From: Paracoccus onubensis
GTDB lineage: Bacteria; Pseudomonadota; Alphaproteobacteria; Rhodobacterales; Rhodobacteraceae
Direction: 5' to 3'
Assembly (NCBI RefSeq): GCF_003591515.1
Contig: NZ_QZCG01000007.1
Location: 208,504-272,503, forward strand
Length of the DNA: 64,000 nt
Positions 1 to 8,459 of the stretch are shown here, piece by piece. The notes below the pieces were generated by a model, which was not told where the DNA came from, ran no database searches, and saw only the letters and a program-made list of their open reading frames with translations. The position numbers and the translations under genes are program-made. Position 1 is the first letter of the stretch. Each line of letters opens with the position of its first letter.

Positions 1-68
1 CGTTCCCATGGATCAGTCATGGCTCGTGCTCTGGGGCCTGACGCAATTGAACGGTAGGTTCCTGAATT

Positions 69-545
69 ATGACCAAGACGACCAATCCCCGCATCGCATT
101 CATCAAGGCCCGCTGGCATGCCGACATCGTCGATCGTGCCCATGAAGGCTTCACCGACGAGGCCACGCGCCTGATTCCCGCTGCGCAGATCGACGTTTTC
201 GATGTGCCCGGCGCGTTCGAGATGCCTCTGCTGGCCAAGAAACTGGCCCAGACCGGCAGATATGACGCCGTGGTTGCTGCGGCTTTCGTTGTGGATGGCG
301 GAATTTATCGCCATGATTTCGTCGCGGGCGCCGTCGTGACCGGCTTGATGAATGTCGGGCTGGAAACCGGCGTGCCCTGTTTCTCGGTATCGCTGACCCC
401 GCATAATTATCAGGAGGTCGACGTGATGACGGCGTTCTTCCGCGATCATTTCGTCAAGAAAGGACGTGAAGCAGCCGAAGCCGTGCGGCAGATTCTGTCC
501 CTGGATGCACAATTGGCCGGGGATGAACGCGCGGCGGTCGCCTGA
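69..545 (+). CDS. ribH: 6,7-dimethyl-8-ribityllumazine synthase, RibH2 type
   Basis: Lumazine synthase condenses 5-amino-6-ribitylamino-uracil with dihydroxybutanone phosphate in the cytoplasm, the penultimate step of riboflavin synthesis. The 158-residue protein has the family's GAFEMP segment (residues 49-53) and the stretch AAFVVDGGIYRHDF (71-84), which is typical of the second, Brucella-type isoform rather than of the classical enzyme with its VIRG-T-HF motif; His82 is the likely general acid/base. It starts with ATG 68 bases from the window edge. No other rib gene is in view, so it may be a stand-alone copy. I looked for an FMN riboswitch in the 68 visible upstream bases and saw none, but most of any leader would lie outside the window. 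An iron-type alcohol dehydrogenase follows on the same strand after a 7-bp GC-rich hairpin at 591-611. Confidence 0.93.
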   Translation: MTKTTNPRIAFIKARWHADIVDRAHEGFTDEATRLIPAAQIDVFDVPGAFEMPLLAKKLAQTGRYDAVVAAAFVVDGGIYRHDFVAGAVVTGLMNVGLETGVPCFSVSLTPHNYQEVDVMTAFFRDHFVKKGREAAEAVRQILSLDAQLAGDERAAVA

Positions 546-674
546 TCGTCGATTCTCCCGGTACTCATGTGAATAGATGCCGGTCTTGCCGCCCGTGATA
601 CAGGCACGGGCTTCAGGGCGATATGTTTCCGGTATAAAAGGCCTAAGCATTTTCTTCGCATGAGGAGCCATGTC

Positions 675-1832
675 ATGGCCAACCCCTTCACATTCGCGAC
701 CGCAACCGAAATCCTGTTCGGTCGCGGACAGGCTGCCATTGCCGCGGATCGTATCGCAGCTTTGGGATCAAGGGTGCTGCTGGTGCATGGAAAAAACCCT
801 GCCCGAAGCGATGGGTTGCGGCGCGATTTGTCTGCCAGGAGCTGTGCGTTAACCAGCTATCCAGTGGCATCCGAACCGGATATCGCCATGATCGAAACCG
901 GCATAGATACGGCCCGTTCCGGCAATGCCGAGATTGTTGTCGCCGTCGGAGGCGGTGCCGTGATCGATGCCGGCAAAGCGATTGCGGCGCTGGTGCCCGC
1001 CAGCCGGCCCATGCTGGACCATCTGGAGGTTGTGGGGCAGGGATTGCCGCTGGATCACGCTCCGCTGCCCTTCATCGCCATGCCGACCACTGCCGGAACC
1101 GGTGCGGAAGTCACGCGCAATGCGGTGATTGGTGTGCCCGAGCATCGGCGCAAGGTCAGCCTGCGCGATGCACGGATGCTGCCACGCCTTGCCATCGTCG
1201 ATCCGGCATTGGCGGATGGCTGTCCGCCCGCGGTCACGCTGGCCTCGGGGCTGGATGCCATCACCCAGGTGATCGAGCCTTATATCTGTACGCGCGCCAA
1301 TCCGCTGACCGATGCGCTGTGTCGCGATGCCATTCCGCGGGGTCTGGCGGCGCTGCGCCGTCTGATGGAGGAGGGCGAGGATGCCCGGGCAAGGGATGAA
1401 ATGGCATGGGTCAGCCTGTGCGGCGGCCTGGCGCTTGCCAATGCCGGCCTTGGTGCGGTCCATGGCCTGGCCGGGCCACTGGGCGGGCTGACCGGCGCGG
1501 CGCATGGCGCGATTTGTGGGGCGCTGTTGCCGCATGTCCTGAGGGCGAATCGCCGTGCTGTCTTCAGCGATGACACTGCGAGGCGGCTGGATGAGATCGG
1601 CGCATGGATCAACGAAGTTTTCGGTAATGGCGAGGCTGGATTGGAACGGGGGGCGAACATGCTGGCGGATTGGTCGCATGCGCATGGTCTTGAGACGCTG
1701 ACCGGCCTTGGTATCGATGAAGAAGCGCAAACAGCAGCAGCCGAGGCGGCGGCAAGTTCATCTTCGATGAAAGCCAATCCCGCAGAACTGTCTTCGGCGG
1801 TTTTGCGGGACATCATGCGGGCGGCGAATTGA
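675..1832 (+). CDS. Iron-containing alcohol dehydrogenase family protein
   Basis: Group III (iron-type) alcohol dehydrogenase, a cytoplasmic NAD(P)-dependent oxidoreductase of unknown substrate. The ATG at 675 is preferred over the upstream in-frame ATG at 660 because a GAGGAG Shine-Dalgarno sits 7 bases before it. The N-terminal Rossmann-like half has the GGGAVIDAGK dinucleotide motif and PTTAGTGAEVT; the C-terminal helical half has GLDAITQVIEPY and GAVHGLAGPLGG followed by AAHGAICGALLPH, giving the Asp and two His metal ligands. The usual first His ligand (DA-x-TH) is Gln here, as happens in one subgroup of the family that includes maleylacetate-reductase-like enzymes, so metal preference may differ. 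The 385-residue length is normal for the family. It is not obviously part of an operon; the next gene is on the other strand. Confidence 0.88.
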   Translation: MANPFTFATATEILFGRGQAAIAADRIAALGSRVLLVHGKNPARSDGLRRDLSARSCALTSYPVASEPDIAMIETGIDTARSGNAEIVVAVGGGAVIDAGKAIAALVPASRPMLDHLEVVGQGLPLDHAPLPFIAMPTTAGTGAEVTRNAVIGVPEHRRKVSLRDARMLPRLAIVDPALADGCPPAVTLASGLDAITQVIEPYICTRANPLTDALCRDAIPRGLAALRRLMEEGEDARARDEMAWVSLCGGLALANAGLGAVHGLAGPLGGLTGAAHGAICGALLPHVLRANRRAVFSDDTARRLDEIGAWINEVFGNGEAGLERGANMLADWSHAHGLETLTGLGIDEEAQTAAAEAAASSSSMKANPAELSSAVLRDIMRAAN

Positions 1833-1931
1833 CGTGTTTTTACGACAAAGCCGCCCGAAGATTCTGCCTCCGGACGCGGAATTTTCCGATATGGACATAA
1901 ACGCGGCGTTTCCGCTCTGGCGCGAATTACC

Positions 1932-2234
1932 CTAATCCAGAACCGTGCTCTGGCTACGCAGAATTGACAGGACTTTCCCGGTTTTGGGGTCGATCCTGAT
2001 CAGCATGCCATGCGCGATGGCATATTTGCTGTCTGCGGGTTCGGGACCCAGTCCGTAAAGGCCAGGCTGGGAAATAATATGAACTTCTTCGGCGGGCAGG
2101 ACATCGCCGACACCGAAGCCAGAAGATTCCGCATCCGGCGCCCCGGCTGCGAATGATTGCGGCGCATAAACCACCCCGCCGCTTGTAAGTACGGCCATAA
2201 CACATGCCGTTGCAAAAATACGAACATAACCCAT
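1932..2234 (-). CDS. Small exported protein of unknown function
   Basis: A 100-residue protein with an N-terminal hydrophobic segment ending in QSFAAG that reads as a cleavable signal peptide, so the mature product (about 70 residues) should be periplasmic. I chose the ATG giving MGYVRIFATACVMAV rather than the longer frame start at 2336, because the longer form would bury the signal and would overlap the upstream dehydrogenase stop. The C-terminal half, with YAIAHGMLIRIDPKTGKVL, resembles a short beta-rich motif seen in many small exported proteins of Rhodobacterales, but I cannot name a family or function. It lies 98 bases downstream of, and on the same strand as, the valine-degradation genes and could be read through from them. 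Confidence 0.6.
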   Translation of the reverse strand: MGYVRIFATACVMAVLTSGGVVYAPQSFAAGAPDAESSGFGVGDVLPAEEVHIISQPGLYGLGPEPADSKYAIAHGMLIRIDPKTGKVLSILRSQSTVLD

Positions 2235-2332
2235 CTGCGATATAAGTCCCTGGCTTTTACTTGCTGTATGACTTGTCAGATAGGTAACTTCCCACAACAG
2301 CGCGGGTTCCATCCGGTTCCCGCTTTGCGCGG

Positions 2333-3202
2333 TCATCCGTTCATTTTGACGAATCTTGGCAACATTGCCGAGAAATCGCGCCCGCGCCCGTCCTCTTGTT
2401 CGACGAATTGCTCGTATAATTGCAGGGCGAGCTCGCCCATAGGTGTCTGTGCCCCGGCCGAGCGGGCAGCATCCCGGGCAAGTCCAAGATCCTTCAGCAT
2501 CAGATCGGCGGAGAAACCGGGTCGATAATCGTTATCCGCAGGCGATTGCGGGCCGATACCAGGGGCAGGGCAATAGGCGTTCATCGACCAGCTATAGCCC
2601 GAACTCGTTGAAACCACATCGAACATCTTCTGCCGGTCCAGTCCAAGCTTGTCGGCCAGGGCAAAGGCTTCGCAGGTAACGATCATCGTCGCGCCAAGGA
2701 TCATGTTATTGCAGATCTTGGCGGCTTGTCCGGCGCCGGAATCGCCGCAATGGACCGCCTTCTGGCCCATGATATCGAAGAGCGGAGAGACCGTCGCGAA
2801 TGCCGCGCCGCTGCCGCCGACCATAAAGGTCAACGTGCCGTTCTGCGCGCCGCCGATTCCGCCCGATACCGGCGCATCCAACGCCCCCAGCCCCGCCGCG
2901 CTTGCCCCCGATGCGACGGTGCGGGCAGAATTCACATCCACGGTCGAGCAATCGCAAAGGACCGCGCCGCGTTTCATGTTCGGGATGATCTGTTGGGCGA
3001 CCATTTTCAGGATCGCGCCATTGGGCAGCATGGTGATGACGACATCGGCATCCCTGACCGCATCTGCTGCGCTGCCCGCCGATGTCAGCCCGGCGGGAAT
3101 GGGTGCGGCAGTGTCGAAGCCGGTGATCTCATGCCCGGCTTTGGCCAGATTGGCGGCCATCGGCGCGCCCATATTCCCCAAACCGATGAATCCGATTTTC
3201 AT
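2333..3202 (-). CDS. mmsB: 3-hydroxyisobutyrate dehydrogenase
   Basis: Oxidises 3-hydroxyisobutyrate to methylmalonate semialdehyde with NAD+, the third of the three valine-degradation steps encoded here. The 289-residue protein has the N-terminal Rossmann motif GFIGLGNMGAPM (residues 4-15), the substrate-binding DAPVSGG (109-115) and the catalytic lysine segment GAGQAAKICNNM with Lys162 and Asn166, all characteristic of the beta-hydroxyacid dehydrogenase family. The start codon overlaps the stop of the upstream hydrolase by four bases, which indicates translational coupling. Identification as the isobutyrate enzyme rather than another family member rests on the operon with the hydrolase and acyl-CoA dehydrogenase that produce its substrate. 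Confidence 0.93.
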   Translation of the reverse strand: MKIGFIGLGNMGAPMAANLAKAGHEITGFDTAAPIPAGLTSAGSAADAVRDADVVITMLPNGAILKMVAQQIIPNMKRGAVLCDCSTVDVNSARTVASGASAAGLGALDAPVSGGIGGAQNGTLTFMVGGSGAAFATVSPLFDIMGQKAVHCGDSGAGQAAKICNNMILGATMIVTCEAFALADKLGLDRQKMFDVVSTSSGYSWSMNAYCPAPGIGPQSPADNDYRPGFSADLMLKDLGLARDAARSAGAQTPMGELALQLYEQFVEQEDGRGRDFSAMLPRFVKMNG

Positions 3203-4209
3203 GCCGTCTCCTCCTTCCAGCGAAGTTCATACTCGCCCAGCGACTCGAGAATCCTCGATATATTCGCCTCCGATGCATCCGCCGACCATTGTGGTTCGCG
3301 GTCCTTGTCGATGATTTGTGCACGCACGCCTTCCAGAAAGTCGCTGAATTCGGTCGCGCGCCAGGTAAAACGGTATTCGCGGCTCAGCGATTCCTGTATG
3401 TGCCGGTCCCCGCGCGAAGCCCGGATCATTACCAGACCCGCCGCCATGGACAGGGGCGAACTCCGGCGGACAGATTTCAGCGTGTCCTCATCGCCGGCTT
3501 TTTCAAGTGCGGCGACGATGTCCTCCACATGCCGCTCGCCAAAGGCGGACAGGTCGCGCCTGGATAACGGGGCAGGGGGCGGCGTCTTGCTTTTGATCCG
3601 GGCGGTATCGCCGCTTTGCTCCAGATCGGCGATCAGGGCCGGCCATTCGGCTTCGGGCAGGTAGTAATCGGCGAAACCGGCCTGGATGGCATCACCCGGG
3701 CCCATACGTTCGGATGTCAGGCCCAGATATTCCCCGATGCGGCCCGGAGCCCGGCCGAGTAGCCATGTTCCGCCGACATCCGGGATCAGACCGATGGTGG
3801 CTTCCGGCATGGCGATTTTGGTCGTGTCGCCGACGATACGATGGCTTGCATGACCACCGACGCCGACGCCCCCGCCCATCACGAAACCCTGCATGAAGGC
3901 GGTGATCGGTTTCGGATAATCGGCGATTGTCGCGTTCATCCGGTATTCGTCGCGAAAAAAGTCACGTCCGACCTGATGGTTGCCCGCCATTCCGGCGCGA
4001 TAGACCTCGGCGACGTCGCCACCCGCGCAAAACGCCTTTTCGCCTTCGGCCGTAACGATGATCAGATCGACCTGCGGATCGTCACGCCAATCATTCAACG
4101 CCCCAAGCAGATCAAGCGCCATCTGATGGCTGAGCGCGTTCAGTGCCTTGGGCCGGTTGAATGTGATATGTCCGGCGCGGCCGGATTTATAAATCTTCAG
4201 GTCAGTCAA
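3199..4209 (-). CDS. 3-hydroxyisobutyryl-CoA hydrolase
   Basis: Crotonase-fold thioesterase releasing free 3-hydroxyisobutyrate from its CoA ester during valine breakdown. The 336-residue length fits 3-hydroxyisobutyryl-CoA hydrolase rather than enoyl-CoA hydratase (about 260 residues). Visible motifs are the oxyanion-hole segments FCAGGD (60-65) and GGGVGV (112-117), then PEATIGLIPDVGG with Glu136 and Asp144 in the catalytic positions. The C-terminal extension DFLEGVRAQIIDKDREPQW is typical of this subgroup. It sits between the acyl-CoA dehydrogenase (5 bases upstream) and mmsB (4-base overlap), in reaction order apart from a methacrylyl-CoA hydratase, which is not in the cluster. An enoyl-CoA hydratase annotation would be the main alternative. 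Confidence 0.88.
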   Translation of the reverse strand: MTDLKIYKSGRAGHITFNRPKALNALSHQMALDLLGALNDWRDDPQVDLIIVTAEGEKAFCAGGDVAEVYRAGMAGNHQVGRDFFRDEYRMNATIADYPKPITAFMQGFVMGGGVGVGGHASHRIVGDTTKIAMPEATIGLIPDVGGTWLLGRAPGRIGEYLGLTSERMGPGDAIQAGFADYYLPEAEWPALIADLEQSGDTARIKSKTPPPAPLSRRDLSAFGERHVEDIVAALEKAGDEDTLKSVRRSSPLSMAAGLVMIRASRGDRHIQESLSREYRFTWRATEFSDFLEGVRAQIIDKDREPQWSADASEANISRILESLGEYELRWKEETA

Positions 4210-4214
4210 CTAGG

Positions 4215-5360
4215 TTACCCCCGTTCCGCCAGCATGGCGCGGCCGACGATCAGCCGCATGATTTCATTCGTGCCTTCCAGGATTTGATGCACGCGCAGAT
4301 CGCGCACGATCTTTTCGATGCCGTAATCCGCCAGATAGCCATAGCCGCCATGCAGTTGCAGACATTGATTTGCGACCTCGAAGGCGCGGTCCGTTACGTA
4401 AAGCTTCGCCATCGCGCAGAATTTGGTTGCATCGGGGGCGCGGCTGTCAAGTTTCCATGCCGCCTGTCGCAGAAAAATCCGCGCCGATTGCATTGCGGTT
4501 TCCATTTCGGCCAGCCGGAATTGCAGCGCCTGAAACTGATCGAGAGATTGCCCGAACGCCTTGCGCTCGCCCATATAGGCCAGCGTCCGGTCAAGCGCGG
4601 TCTGCGCGCCGCCCAGCGCGCCGGCCGCGATATTCAAACGCCCGCCGTCAAGGCCGGCCATTGCATAGGAAAATCCTTTGCCTTCTTCTCCCAGCAGATT
4701 TTCATGCGGCACCATGCAATCGTCGAATTGCACCTGTGCCGTGGGCTGCGCGCGCCATCCCATCTTGTCTTCAAGAGCGCCAAAGGAAAGACCGGCGGCA
4801 CCATCCTCGACGATCACGGTGCTGATGCCCCTGGGTCCGTTCTCACCGGTACGGAGCATGGTGACATAGGCGTCCGAATAGCCGCCGCCCGAGATGAAGG
4901 CCTTGGTGCCGTTCAGCCGATAGCCCTCATTCGTCTTTTCGGCACGGGTCCGAAGTGCGGCGGCATCCGATCCGCTGCCCGGCTCGGTCAGGCAATAGCT
5001 GAAGATTTTTTTCATGCTGCACAGATCGGGCAGCCATTTTTCCTTTGTTTCTGCGCTGCCGAACTTGTCGATCATCCCGCCGCACATATTGTGAATCGAC
5101 AGGAAGGAACCAACCGCGGGATCCGCCATGGCCAGCGCCTCGAAGACAAGCGTGGCGTCAAGGCGGCTGAGACCCGAGCCGCCATATTTCTCATCCACAT
5201 ATAATCCGCCAAAGCCAAGCTGCGCGATTTCGGTCCAGAGATCGCGGGGGATCGTGCCCGCCGCTTCCCATTCACGCGCATTTGGCGCGATGCGGCTCTG
5301 ACTGAAATCGCGGGCCATGTCGAAAATGGCCTGTTGTTCTTCGCCAAGTGCGAAATCCAT
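4215..5360 (-). CDS. Acyl-CoA dehydrogenase, probably isobutyryl-CoA dehydrogenase
   Basis: FAD-dependent acyl-CoA dehydrogenase expected to convert isobutyryl-CoA to methacrylyl-CoA and pass electrons to electron-transfer flavoprotein. The ATG at 5360 (MDFALGEEQQ) is the family-typical start and has an AGGGAG box upstream; the frame is open for 13 more codons. The 381-residue protein shows the three-part architecture: N-terminal helical domain, middle beta domain with CLTEPGSGSDAA and KAFISGGGYSDAYV, and C-terminal helical domain with QCLQLHGGYGY and the catalytic glutamate in ILEGTNEIMR near residue 362. First gene of the valine operon; downstream partners define the likely substrate. A short/branched-chain enzyme of isoleucine metabolism is the alternative. 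Confidence 0.88.
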   Translation of the reverse strand: MDFALGEEQQAIFDMARDFSQSRIAPNAREWEAAGTIPRDLWTEIAQLGFGGLYVDEKYGGSGLSRLDATLVFEALAMADPAVGSFLSIHNMCGGMIDKFGSAETKEKWLPDLCSMKKIFSYCLTEPGSGSDAAALRTRAEKTNEGYRLNGTKAFISGGGYSDAYVTMLRTGENGPRGISTVIVEDGAAGLSFGALEDKMGWRAQPTAQVQFDDCMVPHENLLGEEGKGFSYAMAGLDGGRLNIAAGALGGAQTALDRTLAYMGERKAFGQSLDQFQALQFRLAEMETAMQSARIFLRQAAWKLDSRAPDATKFCAMAKLYVTDRAFEVANQCLQLHGGYGYLADYGIEKIVRDLRVHQILEGTNEIMRLIVGRAMLAERG

Positions 5361-5490
5361 GCCGATGCTCTCCCTGGACGCGCGGAATTCACCGCCCATT
5401 TACTATCCGAATCTTGCAGGGGTGTTGCAAGCATCCGTCAGGCGGTATCAGGGCAAAATCGTTTTGCGTTTTCGCAAACCGATAAAGAAA

Positions 5491-6453
5491 TCAGCCCATC
5501 TTTCCTGCAAAGGTCATGGGATCAAGCGATGATTGCGCGAATGTCGGGCCATTGGTCAACAGGCTGACTGCGTCATGCGAATGCAGGGATTCCTGATGAC
5601 TGGCGATGACGCGGAAATCGCCGATCCGTGGATCGGATTGAAGCTCCTGCGAGAACGCCCGAACCGCATCCTCCACGAAAATCGGGTTCGCGGCGTTCAG
5701 TTCCGCAAATGCCTGCTCATCCTCGCGCTTGACCATGACCTGCGTTTCGGTCGGAACGGCACGGCGGCAAAGCTCGACCATATCCTCGAACCACAGCTTT
5801 TCATGCCCGTTCATGACCAGAGAAATCCGCGCGATCGATCGCTGGGAATGTGGGGTTGCAAGACGTCCCCGCACCTGCCGCGCATGCTCTGACAATTCAA
5901 GCGAGCAGGGGCAGGTCGAGGAATAGACATAATCGAAATGCATCACGCGCAGGCGCTGGCCCTGATGCTCGAACACTTCCTGCGCGATATCGTAATATTG
6001 CCAGCCGGACAGGCCCGAGCGCAGCGAATCCATACGGATCGGATAAGAAAAGCGCATCTGTATCCGGGCATCGAACGCTTCGAGATCCGCCTTGTAATCG
6101 TCCAGCGCGGCTTCCATCACCTTGAGGCTGAAAAGATGATCGGCATGGACATAGAATGAGCGCATGATCCGGCTCATGTTGATCCCCTTGCGATCCGCCT
6201 CAAGGCTGACCGTGCCGGTGACGCTGGTTTCCAGTGTGATCTCTCCGCCATCGCGGGTCTGATAGCGGATGGGCAAGCGGAAATTCGAGATACCGACATG
6301 CTGAATGGGCGCATGCGCACCCACGATCAGGCTGGCTGGGCCGTTCTGCAGATCTGGCAGATTTGCCTTATAGGCATCGTCAACGCGGAAATCCGCATCG
6401 TAATCGCGTACCAGCGCAGGATAGGCCGGGATAAGCGGGCGAGATTCGGTCAT
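5491..6453 (-). CDS. folE2: GTP cyclohydrolase IB (FolE2)
   Basis: Converts GTP to dihydroneopterin triphosphate, the first step of tetrahydrofolate synthesis. FolE2 is the non-homologous, metal-promiscuous alternative to zinc-dependent FolE. From the ATG that gives MTESRPLIPAYPAL the protein is 320 residues; a longer frame starts at 6504 but begins with an unlikely leader. The metal/substrate cysteine segment YSSTCPCSLELSEHA places Cys181 and Cys183, followed by GRLATPHSQRSIARISL and, near the C-terminus, VIASHQESLHSHDA, all diagnostic. It stands alone, convergent with nothing and 131 bases downstream of the valine operon promoter region. In many bacteria folE2 is under Zur control; I did not see a convincing Zur-type palindrome in the roughly 290 bases upstream. 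Confidence 0.93.
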   Translation of the reverse strand: MTESRPLIPAYPALVRDYDADFRVDDAYKANLPDLQNGPASLIVGAHAPIQHVGISNFRLPIRYQTRDGGEITLETSVTGTVSLEADRKGINMSRIMRSFYVHADHLFSLKVMEAALDDYKADLEAFDARIQMRFSYPIRMDSLRSGLSGWQYYDIAQEVFEHQGQRLRVMHFDYVYSSTCPCSLELSEHARQVRGRLATPHSQRSIARISLVMNGHEKLWFEDMVELCRRAVPTETQVMVKREDEQAFAELNAANPIFVEDAVRAFSQELQSDPRIGDFRVIASHQESLHSHDAVSLLTNGPTFAQSSLDPMTFAGKMG

Positions 6454-6713
6454 CGAGCAAGCTCCTTCGGACTGCGACAGCCAATATGAGGTTAATTTAA
6501 GCATTTCTAAAGGTCTGAGGCAGAAAAATCAGACAAAAGGCAGCAAAAAGAAATTGCTGGTATATTTACCCGAATAGCGTTCGGGCCATCACTTGAATCG
6601 GGTTTCTGGTGGTTTGCCCGGAAATCGGAGCGCTTGAACCGCGCATGCCTCATTGCTACGGCACCATTATCGGTGCCGGGATCGGTTTTCCCGCATTGCT
6701 GAACCGGTTTTAT

Positions 6714-6730
6714 CCCGGCTTGCGGCCGGG
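6714..6730 (-). terminator. Possible terminator of metZ
   Basis: A perfect 6-bp GC stem (CCCGGC / GCCGGG, loop of 5) begins 14 bases past the metZ stop in the direction of transcription. Only an A/T-mixed tail (ATAAAACC) follows rather than a uridine run, so it may be a weak or Rho-assisted site. Confidence 0.35.
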
Positions 6731-6743
6731 CTGATCCACCTGC

Positions 6744-7931
6744 CTAGTTGCCCAGAGCCTGTTTCAGATCGTCGATCAGATCCTGAGCGTCCTCCAACCC
6801 GACCGAAAGGCGCAGCAGCCCCGGGGTAATGCCAAGCTGCGCCTTGTTTTCATCGCTCAGCCGTTGATGAGTGGTTGTCGCGGGATGGGTCACGATGGAT
6901 CTCGCATCTCCCAGATTGTTGGAAATCGCGATGACCTTCAGCCGGTTCAAGGCGGCGAATGCGGCGTCCTTGCCACCCTGAACTTCAAACGTGATCATGG
7001 TTCCGCCCGAACCCATCTGCTGCATCGCCAATTCATGCTGAGGGTGATCGGGCAGGCCCGGATATCCCACATGCTGCAGTTTTGGGTGACCCTGCATCGC
7101 CTTGGCAATTTCTTCCGCGTTGCCCGCCTGTGCCCGGACACGCAGATCCATCGTGGTCAGCCCGTTCAGCATGATCCAGCTATGGAAAGGGCTGATCGCG
7201 CCCCCGGTATGTTTCAGATAGGGTTCCGCCGTACCGCGAACATAGTCCCGCGAGCCGCAAATGATTCCGCCAAGGGCGCGCCCGCCGCCATCTATATGCT
7301 TCGTTGCCGAATAGACAATGATATCGGCGCCCTGTTCGACCGCGCGCGAAAAGACAGGGGTGGCGAAGACATTATCCACCACCACAAGCGCACCGGCGGC
7401 ATGGGCAAGTTTCGAGACGCCGGCGATATCCACGATTTCCAGCCCCGGATTCGAGACCGACTCGAAGAAGACCGCCTTGGTGCCGGGCCGAATGGCTTCT
7501 TTCCACTGATTCAGGTCGGTTCCGTCGACGTAAGATAGCTTGACCCCGAATTTTGCAAGCAAATCCAGGACATATAGGCAAGATCCAAACAGCGCCCGCG
7601 CCGCGACCACATGATCGCCCGGTGCGCAAAGCGAGAATAGCGCGCCATTCACAGCTGCCATTCCGCTTGCAGTCGCAAAAGCGTCTTCGGTGCCTTCGAG
7701 GGCGGCCATACGGTCTTCGAACATGCGGTTGGTCGGGTTGCCGTAACGCGCATAGATAAACTCGTCCGGGCCTGATTCCACAAACCGGGCTTCTGCCTGT
7801 TCGGCGCTGTCATAGACGAATCCCTGCGTCATGAAGATCGCCTCGGCCATCTCGCCATATTGGCTGCGGCGGGTTCCGTGATGGACGGCTTGTGTGCGGG
7901 GGTGAAGCCCCTTGGCCTGCGTAACGCTCAT
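6744..7931 (-). CDS. metZ: O-succinylhomoserine sulfhydrylase
   Basis: PLP-dependent Cys/Met-metabolism family enzyme that makes homocysteine from O-succinylhomoserine (or O-acetylhomoserine) and sulfide, bypassing cystathionine. At 395 residues it matches MetZ. It shows the active-site YARYGNPTNRMFE segment (60-72), the PLP-ring aspartate in VVVDNVFATP (Asp186) and the Schiff-base lysine in YSATKHIDG (Lys211), then SVGLEDAQDLIDDL at the C-terminus. Substrate choice between succinyl and acetyl homoserine cannot be decided from sequence by eye. The start lies only 48 bases after the stop of the CYTH pseudogene, and a stable hairpin occupies that gap. Downstream is a GC-rich hairpin and then folE2. 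Confidence 0.92.
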   Translation of the reverse strand: MSVTQAKGLHPRTQAVHHGTRRSQYGEMAEAIFMTQGFVYDSAEQAEARFVESGPDEFIYARYGNPTNRMFEDRMAALEGTEDAFATASGMAAVNGALFSLCAPGDHVVAARALFGSCLYVLDLLAKFGVKLSYVDGTDLNQWKEAIRPGTKAVFFESVSNPGLEIVDIAGVSKLAHAAGALVVVDNVFATPVFSRAVEQGADIIVYSATKHIDGGGRALGGIICGSRDYVRGTAEPYLKHTGGAISPFHSWIMLNGLTTMDLRVRAQAGNAEEIAKAMQGHPKLQHVGYPGLPDHPQHELAMQQMGSGGTMITFEVQGGKDAAFAALNRLKVIAISNNLGDARSIVTHPATTTHQRLSDENKAQLGITPGLLRLSVGLEDAQDLIDDLKQALGN

Positions 7932-7940
7932 ATCCTGATT

Positions 7941-7962
7941 GCCTCTTGGTGGTCCAAGCGGC
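7941..7962 (-). promoter_or_regulatory. Hairpin in the metZ leader
   Basis: The 48-base gap between the CYTH pseudogene stop and the metZ ATG contains a stem of GCC + CTTGG against CCAAG + GGC with one mismatch and an ACCA loop. It ends about 9 bases before the ATG, next to the AGGA ribosome-binding site, so it could affect initiation. It does not match the SAM-II or SAM/SAH riboswitch consensus as I know them. Confidence 0.25.
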
Positions 7963-7979
7963 TTAATCCCGCCAAAAGA

Positions 7980-8459
7980 TCATTGCAAGCCCCGCGACCA
8001 GATAGGACGGCGGCTCCGTCGGTGCATTTGCGGCCCATAGCGTTTGTCCTCGGTCACCTCCTTGCCGAACCATGTCGGCGGAACGAGGGCGCTTGCTGCT
8101 TCTTCAGAGGAAAACTGCAGCTCGACCAGCATCAATGGTGCCAAATGACCTGAAAAGACATCGAACTCGAATACCTGCCCGCCGGGCAAGATCCCGAGGC
8201 GGCGCGTCTTTTCCACGCGGCGGCCCTCGGTCGCGGGCCAGAGGCTTTGGAACTGTGCCGCCCCGATGGCAATTTCGCGTTCCTCGCGAGTCATCCTCCC
8301 ATCGGACCTCATCGTAAGGGAATAACCTTCGCCTTTCTACTGCAACCGGATCTCGGCCGAAGCCGTGGTGAGGGTCAGATAACCTTGGAGGATCGGCTTG
8401 GCGGGCAATCCGTCCGGTACAGGTCCTTCGAGCAAAAACTTGCGCCCGATCTCCTTCAT
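7980..8459 (-). pseudogene. CYTH-domain protein, broken by an in-frame amber stop
   Basis: Reading from the ATG at 8459, which overlaps the parA stop as ATGA, gives MKEIGRKFLLEGPVPDG and continues to codon 40 (AEIRLQ), where TAG (plus-strand 8337-8339) stops it. The same frame then goes on without a shift as KGEGYSLTMRSDGRMTREE to WFGKEVTEDKRYG, the normal CYTH core and end. CYTH proteins are triphosphate-tunnel enzymes acting on inorganic or nucleoside polyphosphates. The N-terminal ExExK signature, normally EIERK, is EIGRK here, so one acidic metal ligand is also lost. Two independent lesions argue for a decaying gene. A re-initiated C-terminal fragment from an internal ATG at 8312 is conceivable but would lack the signature strand. 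Confidence 0.8.

Noticed and set aside
1..68. FMN riboswitch upstream of ribH
   Set aside because: The visible bases lack the conserved 3' part of the aptamer; the rest is outside the window.
6650..6690. GGCACC-ATTATC-GGTGCC hairpin upstream of folE2
   Set aside because: Could be a second terminator for metZ, but it lacks a T-run on the right strand and stands far from either gene end.
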